From assembly GCA_030490835.1 (NCBI GenBank), contig CM059972.1, positions 36,001,452 through 36,065,451 of the forward strand: 64,000 bases of DNA. The letters are read 5' to 3'. Of this stretch, positions 12,071-22,013 are shown piece after piece. This stretch comes from Annona cherimola (taxonomy: Eukaryota; Streptophyta; Magnoliopsida; Magnoliales; Annonaceae). The notes under the pieces were generated by a model. It was given only the letters and a program-made list of their open reading frames with translations. It was not told the origin of the DNA and did not search any database. Numbering within the stretch: the stretch's first letter is position 1; every line of letters begins with the position of its first letter. A program made the position numbers and the translations under genes.

Positions 12071-12533
12071 GGACATGTATATGTCCTGAAATATCATCAT
12101 GAAATCTTTTTCATTAAGCATTCATTCATAAAACCAGTTACAAGCCACGTGTAAGCCTGTTAAGGCAAAACATACACATTTTACCTTCTCTGATGGAATT
12201 CCTTTAATTCTTATATGAACATTTTGAACGTTCATAGACATTACATGAAATCATCGTTTGCCAGTGGACGTTTTATGTCCAAAATTTTTTTCTTATAAAT
12301 CCTTAGGCAAAGGAGACATCTCATGTCTCAAAACATCATTAACATAAACCATCATAAAATCCTTTAGCCAAGAGACATTTTATGTCTCAAAACATTTTTC
12401 ATATAGCTTCCTTTGGCAATGGACATTCATATGTCCTAAAACTCTTTTTATTTCAACACATTAACAATGGACATTCTCATGTCCATAAACCCTTATCATT
12501 TAGGCTCTTAAGAAAAGGACATTCTTATGTCCA
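12071..12533. repeat. array of GGACAT...ATGTCC palindromes in LTR B1
   Basis: Seven imperfect palindromes (GGACAT or GAGACAT, 3-5 bases, ATGTCC or ATGTCTC) start at 12071, 12266, 12313, 12372, 12421, 12469 and 12519, so the last six are 47-59 bp apart. The array recurs in LTR B2 (32465-32965, about eight units), and single units occur in LTR C (38632-38648). Arms change together in several units (GGACAT/ATGTCC versus GAGACAT/ATGTCTC), which suggests selection for symmetry. Confidence 0.7.
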
Positions 12534-12896
12534 ATCCAAGTTTCACATAAATCCTTTTAATAATCCCCGTCTTGGGGCTTGTTTATAATAAACAAGGCAA
12601 ACAAAATACGTAAATCATTTTTAAGAATGCATTTGCATAAACACATTTCCTTTAATTCCTGTTATTTACACTTTTGTATAAAACACTCTTTCTTTTAGAC
12701 CAACTTATGCATATTAGCTCATAAGAATCCAATTTAGGATAACTTGTTGTATAAATGCTTTTATAACCCAATCTTTGGGCTTTTGAAAAGTCAAACGTAT
12801 GCAAATGCATTTCTCCCCATCCAGTAGTGACACTTAGCAAGTGATCATGCTACCTTTTGGAAGGGAATCCTTAACAACACGCTAGCCCAGCAGCTG

Positions 12897-13210
12897 TTTA
12901 TTTATCCTGCTCCCATCTCAGGGAGGGTGCCGCTGGCACTCCTGCCATCCCTTAGTGACTTGGCCTTATGTAGAGTAGGCCCCGATCATCCCAACCGTGC
13001 TCTACAACTTGCCTATTATTTGTACTGGTGCACCGTACGTTATTATGACGGACCGCAGTCCGTTTTGTTTGAAGAACCACAGACCGCAGTCCGTGTCCTT
13101 TTAAACCGGGATCATAGACCGCAGTCTGCATCCATATGCACAAAAATCTTAGACCGAAGTCTATATTTAAGAATAATTTTCAAAAACACATCAGTGACAG
13201 CAGTCTGTGT
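12897..13210. repeat. conserved GC-rich block and GACCGCAGTC array in LTR B1
   Basis: 12897-13010 holds CTCCCATCTCAGGGAGGG, GCCGCTGGCA and GACTTGGCC, shared with LTRs B2 (33320-33420), C (38805-38890), D (21146-21236, opposite strand), E (62195-62275) and F (63715-63795). It is followed by about five copies of AGACCGCAGTCT-like near-palindromes (13050, 13081, 13116, 13151, 13196), also in B2 and as two degenerate copies in C. Confidence 0.65.
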
Positions 13211-16109
13211 CAACTTGTAAGGGAGCGCACCCACTTTAACAAGTTGTTATTTGAAATCTAGTTTTAGGATGACCTTCCTTAAATTCTTTTAGAAACATTT
13301 CGAGTAAAATATTTTGATAAACATTTGAAATGTTTGAGAAACGATACATCTTAAAACTCTTTTAATAAAAGAATTTCAAAACTTGTGGATTTCCATAAAA
13401 TATTTTGCTTGGTTCCCATTTCAGGACCTTTTGTTTACAAAAGTTATGCAATTATGCTATCCCCTTGCCCATGGCCTAAAAATTTAATAATTGTCCACAT
13501 ATCAATCATTTTTACATAAAGGGAAATTGCACAGTCTTTTGCATGCCATTAAGCAACCTGAAATCAAACCATTTTATGAAATCAATCATAGGAGGTCGGT
13601 CATCCATAAATCTCTTTTTAACACATCCGTATAAACATTTTTAACATAGATTTTCTTGTCTAAAGGAAATCCAAACTTTTCGAACATCATTTCAACACAT
13701 ATGGACTATGTCCAAAATATCATTTTTTATTTAATTATCTTGACCTAGCAAAACAAATCTTTTTCATCATTATTTATCACGAGTTATTGTAGAAATAACT
13801 CAAAACTCATTTACAAATAATATTTTGTGAAAAAGGGTAAAATTTTCTTTTTCTTATAAAATGCTGTTGAATAATATCATATAGAATTTGCTTGATTAAA
13901 ATAAAATCCTTAAAACCATCGGTATCAAACATGAAATCCTTAAAAAAGACATTAGCATGGAGAACTTGCTTACTCATAAGCAAAATTTCTCAATTCCATT
14001 AACTTGAAGCATTCCCATCCTTGGCAACACTTAGGATAAATTATTTATCTTAAGAAGTGTCGCTTGCTTCCCATGAAGCAAACCTTAAGGCTTTTCATTA
14101 AAGTCATCATTTTTCAAAACTTATGGCTTTGCATTAAATCCGTCATATTCAAAACTTGTGCTTGCCCATTCAATAAAACATGAACATAAATATTTCAAAC
14201 ACAAACATAAACATTTAAATCATATCAATCACATAGAAAGAAAATGACATTTTAGAAAGTTCGCTTGCTTACCTGAGATCGCTATAATCCCTTTTTCCTT
14301 CCATTCTTTTCCTTGCCTACATGAAAATAATATGATTTTTTATATATTTCTTTTCCTTGCATTCCATTTAGTTTTCCAACCCATTTTATTCACATATATC
14401 ATTTATTCGACTTCTCAAGTCACTATGCATACAATTAGCACATACGTGCACATTTTTACACATTCGATCGGCTAATCACATAACGTATATAACCCCATAA
14501 TTAGGGTATCCATTCAACCATAAAAAATCCATCCATTAACTATCATACATAGGTTCATTAACCTTCATTTACCATTTTTCACTCCTTTTACAAACTTCAC
14601 ACATCGGTGCCCGTTTTAAGCACATGTTATCGCCTTAAGCTTCATTACGTAGTCCCAAAATTGGGAATTAACATCATATAATTCAAAACAGTTATGTAAT
14701 CATGAAATTCGTCATATTTTCATGCATTTTTGCAGAAAACCATATTCTATATGTCATTCATCACTTATGCAAGTCTATTGCTTCACGTATGCCCATTTAG
14801 CAACATATATATAAGATGTTTCATAAAATTTTCTAAGGCAGAGGTTTAATACATATTTCAGCGGGATAATTATCCTTAATTAACACTGTATTTAGGGTAT
14901 TTTTATGGTATTTAAATCGACTTGCGATAGGTTTCCAAAATAGCAAGTTTGGAACCCGTTTTCACCCATTTAACGTGTCTTTTGACACATAACCTTAGGC
15001 AATTATACAAATCCTAAATTTCAGCATATAATCCCAATTTTCTTAATCCATATTTAATTATTTAACACATATATCAATTTGGATCATTTCTACATAATTT
15101 TCATATTTCTTTTTTATTTTTTCCTCAAACTATCCACATATGCTGAAATCAGGCGTACTGAAATCTCAAAATCTTGAATTAATATCAAATCAAGGATTTT
15201 TGATCTGAAATTTCTACCATACATTAATAACTATATTAATTAACCAAAATAAATATTTACAGCATAAAAATTTAATCATTTATATTTATTTTGACATTTT
15301 TACCTTGCTGGACAGCAGAATCCATTTTCAGTCAGCGTTAATCACGTAAATTATTGGGTATATTTATACCCATCAAAACCTAATTTTTATTTTTTTAATA
15401 TGATAATAAATATGTATTATATACCCTTTAAAATTTTCAGTACAAAATTCCTTGTATAAAAATTAATAAAAATCCTTTCCTACAGCTGATCCTGTCACCC
15501 GTTTTACCCTGTTTAGCTGAATTTTCTCAGATTTTTAATTTGAAAAATACTGATTTTTTTATGCTTAGAATTTGGTCGTTCCTTAATAATCTCATCTTTA
15601 TTCTTCCCAAAAATTTTCATGCTAAAATTCCTCCAGTTACGGTTCCGTCCATAATTTAATTTATAACATCATATATCATTCAAAACTTCACTTTTCATCA
15701 TCTAAATCATGGAATTTCATACATGTAAGCTAATACCCATTCCTTATTCATTCAAAAGAATTTTTAATCATCATTTTAAATATTTTTTTAAGCATCCATT
15801 CCATATTCAAAATTTTAGGGTTTAAAACCCAAAATGAAAAGCTCAATCAACACATATACTTACTTGGTTAATGGAGATCAAACCCTCATCACTTGGAGAT
15901 GATTTTCCTCCACAAATTCTCTTCTTCTCCCCTTGCTTTTCCCTTGGTTTTCTCTTCTTCTTGCTGGGCATGGCTGGGGACGTGAGCTGCTGGCCTAGAG
16001 GGGGAGTTTCAGCACTTAGCCAAAATGCCCAAATCATGTGAACATGCAATGCCTTTGTGGAGCTGGATTTTTCCAGCTGTGGGCCCCACTTGCTGGGCAT
16101 TTTCCACAG

Positions 16110-17396
16110 CCATTCAATGCATGTCTATCCCCCTTATGTGCTGGTGAACTCACAGCCAAGTAAAATAATTTTTTACCAATTTTTAAAAATCCAAAAAATC
16201 AGCTCATCTCAACCGTCCACCTGCCCCTCCTATTCACGTCCAGCTGCTGCCCAATTTTCCAGCAATATTTCCATGTTTCAAAAATCCCAAAATGTGGGTA
16301 ATTTATACACCTAATTATCCCTTAATTCATATATTAATTTGGTGTTAAAAAAATTAATAAAACTCATTACATCAGCATCAAACATGGGACGTCATTTGCA
16401 TACACAAGCTGTCCATTTTTCCACCTTTCATGGCAGCTGCAAATCACGAATTTTCTTGAATTTTTTTTACATAATTAAATGCTTATTTATACATCCCAAC
16501 ATGGCAGCTATATATATACATATTTTATAAAATAAAAAATTCAAAAAATATGCAGCAACCAGCCCATGAACGTGCTTGCCTTGGACACTTCACCTGTGCT
16601 CACTTGAGCACTCATAGCTTCATCAATTATGGACATTCGTTGCTGGGATTTTATCTGGATATTTGCATTTTATATTAATGCATAAAATAACTTAGAAATG
16701 TGCTGCATTTGACACCTCATCTCCCATTAAAACCAAGCTATTATGCATTGTACTCTAGCATTAATGGAAAGGTACTTTTGAGGTGCAATAGTCAACCATA
16801 TACACCTTTTCTAATGCAGGAATTTTTCTCACATAATTTAATTAATATAAACCTTCTAAAATGTAAATCTCATAATTTCATTCAACCGTTTCGAACTTCA
16901 TCTCAATCCGAGTTTCCTAGCTCCCGTTATAGCCGTTTGAATTTAACGGTTGGAATTGAGATGTGATCAATAAATCATAACACTAATTCCAACAAGGATT
17001 TTCATAACCCAATAATATCATGGCATCAAGCCCAACATCATCAACTACTGTTTCAAATTTCATCTGAATCTGCCTTACAGGCATTGAGTTATGAATTTTC
17101 TAATGTTTTCCAACATAATTCCTCAATTTCTATTTTTATCTCCATTAATTAACTCATGGAAATTAAACTAAAAATTCGTGCCACTTTAGCATTTTTTAAT
17201 CCTCATTATGCCCCTTTAGTCACCATGACACATATTGGGCTCCGGCGATTAAATTTTTAATCAAGATTCTTAGTGGAACCCTAATTTCAAAATATTATAA
17301 AATCCTAAAATCATCCATACTTCATTTAATTCACATATAAATCACTAGTATATGTCCAATGCATACATTGGACCCTAGTTAGGTTGGGGTTTCACA
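16110..17396 (-). mobile_element. fragment of LTR A nested in LTR B1
   Basis: Nearly identical by eye to 5152-6440 of LTR A, including the terminal TGTGAAACCCC on the minus strand at 17396. Sequence on both sides matches LTR B2 (left of 16110, and from 17397 = 36828). The A terminus abuts B sequence precisely, as an insertion would, while the other side ends at an arbitrary point of A and about 80 bp of B are missing. An insertion later trimmed by deletion explains this. Confidence 0.7.
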
Positions 17397-18262
17397 ATTT
17401 ATCTCTTCATAAATTCACAAAATCTAAGCATGGATGGGCCATGTTGTTGTCCACTTGCAACGTCCCACATGGCAGCCCTTTTGTTTGGCATTTTATGCCC
17501 TAAATACACCTCAATCTACCATACATTAAATGCCCTAGCTCATAGCGCATTTACATGTAATTTTTGAATTTTTAAAAATCCAAAAAATCAGATTTTTCGA
17601 GCTTGGAACTTCCTCTCGCAACTTAGATTTTGCATTAATTTTTTTGTCTTTTCTCCCATAAATGTGTTTTGTCTTGTAGTGATTATTCAAATACCATGAT
17701 AATTAGCTTAATCCATTCCTACCATATCGTTCGTCATATCATTTTATCCATCTTTCTCAAGTTTCGTCTCAAACCGAGTTTTCTAACTCCACTTATGACC
17801 ACTTGAATTTATCTTTTAGATTTGGGGATATAAAAAATTAATTATCACCCTAATCCTATCATGATTCTGTTAATCCAATCCATTCAAAAGATTGGGCCCA
17901 CCGTCGTGAGCTTACCTTTCAAATTTTATCAAAATCCGCTTTGTAGGCGTCAAGTTATGAATTTTCTATCATTTTTCATCTTAATTCCATAATTACGCTT
18001 TAATCTCCATAAATTAAATCATGCTAATTAACATGATTATTCATAACACATTATCACCTTTCAATCATCGTTGAGCCCCTTGGGTCATACCGACTCACTT
18101 TGGGCTCCGGCGATTAAATTTTTAATCACCATTCTTAATCGAACCATAATTGCAAAATATCATAAAATCCTAAAATCATCCATAAATCATTCGAGGCATA
18201 CATGTATCAGAATTACATGCCTAATGCCTTTATATGAGTCCCACTTGGGTCTGGGTATCACA

Positions 18263-18298
18263 GTTATTTACAGATAACGTTGTTCTAATAGATGAAAC
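18263..18298 (+). pseudogene. LINE reverse transcriptase fragment, copy 1 (left part)
   Basis: The sequence reads F-T-D-N-V-V-L-I-D-E-T, corresponding to the FADD catalytic motif of plant LINE reverse transcriptase, here FTDN and so inactive. It continues at 31872 after the copia insertion (target duplication gaaac). The same 36 bp occurs at 37699-37734. Confidence 0.75.
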
Positions 18299-19322
18299 TG
18301 TTGGTCCCGAGTTAATGGGAATTACCCAAGAGGGGAGGGGTGAATTGGGTATTTAAAATTTTTCAACTTAAACAGAAATTTTACCCCGGATTAATCTAGT
18401 CCCCTTTATGAAGAAACAAATGGAAAGCAATATAGTGCTGAGAGCACAAATAAAAATTAACAAGCAAGATTTTATAGTGGTTCGGGCAACCTTCCCTACT
18501 CCACTCTTCCAAGCTCACACCTCTTGTGACTTGGGTTCCACTATGTATTTCACAAATACAACTAGAGTCACTGCTCTTTTCTAGATTCCAGCTCTAGGGG
18601 GCAACAACAATTCACAGCACAAGTAGGTGACGAGTTTCACTCCAATCACACACTACTTTGCTTACACTTGATCTTAGTTACCCAAACTAAATCAAGTTCA
18701 ATACAACAAGAAAAAGTAAAAGAAAGTTTCTACACGTTACTGATGTGTAGAGGCAGATTTGGCACAGAGAAGAACTTGTACATCAGTATTAATGATTCAG
18801 CAAGAAGCTCTTGGAAGTTTGAAAGTAGAGTTCTTCTTCTATATGATGACTTGATCACTTAATACTCTCAGAGATGGGAGTTGTTCTCAATCAATGAATT
18901 CTCAGCTACTCTCCACATTCATATTGAATGTCTTTTATAAATGTTGAGGGAATCCGAACGTTTGGAAGTAGGTGGCGCGCATTTAATGTGCCAACGTTCG
19001 AAAAATTTGCGATCGTTGCGACCCAAGTCGCAGGTGGAGTCGACTTCGGGTGCGGCTTCGGCTATCCGTAACATCTTCAAGTTCCAGTCTAGGTCGGCTT
19101 GGTCCTCGACTTGACCCAAGTCACAGGTGAAGTCGACTTCGGGTGCAACTTCACTTCCTCAACTTCCTAGTTGAATTTGAAATTCTTTGGAATGACTTGC
19201 TTGCTTGAATTTCTTCATGTTTGATTGTTCTTCCATCATTTTATATTACTTAAGACTCTTTATGATTCTTCTATCTTAAAAGAAAACATTTGATTCCATG
19301 TCTTGAGTCTTGAGTCTTGGAA
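18299..19322 (-). mobile_element. copia 3' LTR, distal part
   Basis: Matches 30407-31365 of the 5' LTR and also keeps the terminal 66 bp (18299-18364) that the 5' LTR has lost. It stops at '...cttggaa', where gypsy D starts with TGTGGAACC. Confidence 0.88.
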
Positions 19323-20145
19323 TGTGGAACCCTGACCGTATACGCGTTGTTTCGACATTTGTAATTTTGTAATTATTTTATGAATAAATGAAAATTCATG
19401 AATTATATTGATGAATATGTGTATTGGAGATTGAAATAATGCAATTAGGAATTTAACCCCGTGAATAGTGCATGTAAATAATGCACGTGAATAGTAACCA
19501 AGGACTAAGACCCGTGATTAAGAGTTAATCATTTGGATTAACTTAATCACAAAAAGACAATAGAGATTTAATCACTACAAGACAAAATAGCAATTCTTTT
19601 TCCAAGTTTGGATTTTTGTGGAAAAATAGAAAAAAATTCATAAATTGCAATCCGGAAGTCGGACTTCGATGAATTTTTTTATGGATGGTTAAAAATTCAT
19701 GATGGACATGATGAATGGGCTAAGATGTGATGAAAATCACAAATCAAAGGTCAAGATGAAACGTCAAATGCAAAGTGAAAAAGTAACTTCACTTTTTCAT
19801 TAATTATGTATTTGACTTTAATTAAAATTAATAAATAAAAATTAAAAAAATTAAATGCAATGCAGCAACATGTCAGGTCATGCAGGGGGGGTACCATGAC
19901 CAAATCAATGGTCAAAATTCATCCAAATCATAAATCAAGGGCTAGGATTAATTTAGCTTAATTTAATTAATTTTAAAAAAATCAAAAAATAGGTAGAAAA
20001 TTAGGGCTGCTATAGGGGGGCTGGAGCAGGACTAGGGTGGCTGCTCTTGGCTCAAGTCATTTTTCAAAATTAGAAAAAAATACATTTTTATAATTAAATA
20101 CCTCAAGCTAAGGGGGTAAAATCTAATTTTGTGAAAAATAAAAAA

Positions 20146-20155
20146 CTATAAATAG
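20146..20155 (+). promoter_or_regulatory. TATA box of gypsy D LTR
   Basis: CTATAAATAG occurs 150 bp before the putative first donor. In LTR C the same motif (40681-40690, minus strand) lies at the same distance from its donor, which supports a shared promoter and transcript start region. Confidence 0.7.
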
Positions 20156-20868
20156 GGGGCAAGGTGAGAACGACAAGAAGCACTCCAAGCTTGAAAACTT
20201 CAATCATTTCCACCCCCAAACACGTTTTTGCCCTTTAGAGAAAGAAGGAGAAAGTTAGAGAGAGAAAGTGTGAGAAAAAGAGGCGTATCTCCGCTTCGGG
20301 TAAGTAATTTCTACCCAAATTTCTTCTGGATGTTAAGTAGGGTAAAAACATGCTTAGATAATGTCTAAGCATGAGAAAATAAGTATAGATATGATGTTTA
20401 AATGAAATTATGCCAAAACATCAAAAATTTGGAGCGAATATAGGGTATTCGGCAAGATAGTATATGATATGTGAAAATAATGCTCCAAAATTGATAAATG
20501 ATGATTTGGGATGTATGATTATGATAAATATGATGTTAGAATAATGATATATTAATTTCATAATTTTTGGAATTAAGGATTATGCTTAAGTGAATTTATG
20601 ATGATTTTTAGTATATGGAGAAAATGATTTTTTTGGCCAAGTAAATGATGATAATTCAAAATATATTAAATGTCCAATGATATACTAGGCATAAGGTATG
20701 TCATGGTATTTTTTATTTTTGGAAATTAATATTTGAATATAAGTATGGAATTTTTGAAGAATTTATGGACAAAAATATCTATGTAAAGAAATAATGCCCA
20801 AATATTATAAAGCATACATGGGAAGCAGCTTAAATAGAGGAAATGAAATATCCTTTGTCCTTGAATAG

Positions 20869-20907
20869 GAAAAGGAAAAGAGAAGGTCGAAGACACCTCC
20901 TAAGAAG
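20869..20907 (+). other. putative leader micro-exon in gypsy D LTR
   Basis: Thirty-nine purine-rich bases (GAAAAGGAAAAGAGAAGG...) lie between an acceptor-like TTGAATAG and a donor-like AAG|GTAAGCAAG. Equivalent segments occur in LTRs A (2802-2845), B1 (14273-14316), B2 (34723-34769), C (39774-39820), E (61834-61877) and F (63346-63390). Splicing is inferred from sequence only. Confidence 0.45.
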
Positions 20908-21716
20908 GTAAGCAAGTTATATGTTTTGCAAATTATTTCCAAAATGCTTGAAATTGTTTGCAAGTTGCTTTATGAAATTTATTTAAGGTTGGCCATACCT
21001 ATAACTGCTTTACATGAACAGAAGTTCATTTTGTGAAATTATTTATTAAATGTTTTTTATGAAATTGTTTATGATTTGCAAATATCATGCCGGCATGTGT
21101 ATGAGAATGAGCATGTGCACGAGGAATAGGCCTTAGTCGAGGTAGTAAGCGGACCGGATGTCCCCCTCGCTATTGCCAAGTCGCTTAATAGGCCCAGGCC
21201 GGCGGCGACCTCCCTGAAATGGGAGCATGTATGGGATGGGCGCCTAGCTAGCGTTGCATCCAAAGGAATGTCATGAATGCTATGTATGCATTGCATTTGC
21301 ATTTTATGAAATGCATGAAAATGATTGAAAAATTATGTATAGCTTGCTTACTGAGTATTATTACTCACCCATGCTTTTTCAACAACAGACAGGAAATGAT
21401 GATGAAGGCAGCATGCCAAGTGTTATGTAGTTTTTGATATAAATGATGTTTATGTAAACTTTATGTAAAGTCAACGATGATAATTTTGAGATGAAAAGGG
21501 AATATTTTTATTCCAATGAAAATGTTTATGGAATAGTTTTGATCATAACTGTGTTATGTGAAATATATTTCAAATTGGATGAATGATAGGAATTTTCCAT
21601 GTATTGATGAAAAAAAAAGTCCTGCCGTGTGATCAGGGCAACAATCCTGAGTCACGTTTACCAATCAAAATGATCCCGGAGTAAGGCTTCTAGGCACCTC
21701 GGTTCGGGGCGCCACA

Positions 21717-21912
21717 GAAGTTGGTATCAGAGCAAGGATTGGTAAATAGGCGGGAGAAGGAGAAAATAAATGATGTTGAAAGGATAAGTTTGATACCACA
21801 GAAGTTGGTATAAGAGGAAGGATCTGTAAATAGGCGGGAGAAGGAGAAAATAAATGATATTGAAAGGATAAGTTTGATACCACAGAAGTTGGTATCAGAG
21901 CATGGATTGGTA
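21717..21912 (+). repeat. primer-binding region in three 84-bp tandem copies
   Basis: Units start GAAGTTGGTAT at 21717, 21801 and 21885, period 84. TGGTATCAGAGC (initiator Met tRNA primer site) is intact in copies 1 (21722-21733) and 3 (21890-21901) and degenerate in copy 2 (TGGTATAAGAGG, 21806). Each unit ends in GATACCACA, so the following unit is preceded by CCACA just as the LTR end is. Only copy 1 adjoins the LTR. Confidence 0.85.
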
Positions 21913-22013
21913 AATAGGCAGAAAAGGAAAGAAATGACTAAGCTAGATTACATGAAATCATGATTGATTTATTTATTATTGATGAATATTGATGTTATAC
22001 TAATAAATGTGTC

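Larger units (their letters stand above)
11510..18262 (-). mobile_element. long Ty3/gypsy LTR 'B1' (5' LTR), with nested A fragment
   Basis: It begins TGTGATACCC on the minus strand at 18262. Its other end at 11510 reads TATAACGCCCC on the plus strand, a G-to-A decayed form of TGTGGCGCCCC. The primer-binding site adjoins it. Excluding the A fragment (16110-17396) it is about 5.5 kb. Putative splice signals on the minus strand: donor CCAA|GTAAGTATATG at 15863-15862, micro-exon 14316-14273, acceptor at 11956-11955. Palindrome arrays and the GC-rich block lie in the second putative intron. It sits in LINE sequence, which resumes at 18263. Confidence 0.8.
19323..21716 (+). mobile_element. gypsy D 5' LTR
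   Basis: The LTR runs from TGTGGAACCC to GGGGCGCCACA, about 2.4 kb, followed by a primer-binding site. It is clearly the same subfamily as solo LTR C on the opposite strand: shared TGCACGTGAATAGTA, TCACTACAAGACAAAATAG and TCTCCGCTTCGGGTAAGT segments. The TATA box is at 20146-20155. Putative splice signals: donor 20300-20301, micro-exon 20869-20907, acceptor 21387-21388. The GC-rich family block is at 21146-21236. The short minus-strand frames inside are not genes. Confidence 0.88.

Noticed and set aside
12071..12533. CRISPR-like array because of regular spacing
   Set aside because: The units are short palindromes with related spacers inside a plant LTR; there are no long identical repeats with unique spacers.
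996..18262. A single intact minus-strand LARD-like element with 5-kb LTRs and a short noncoding interior
   Set aside because: The polypurine tract and primer site fit, but the two LTRs are strongly diverged in the middle and the outer flanks (copia LTR on the left, LINE on the right) share no target duplication. Two truncated related elements, or a recombinant, fit better.
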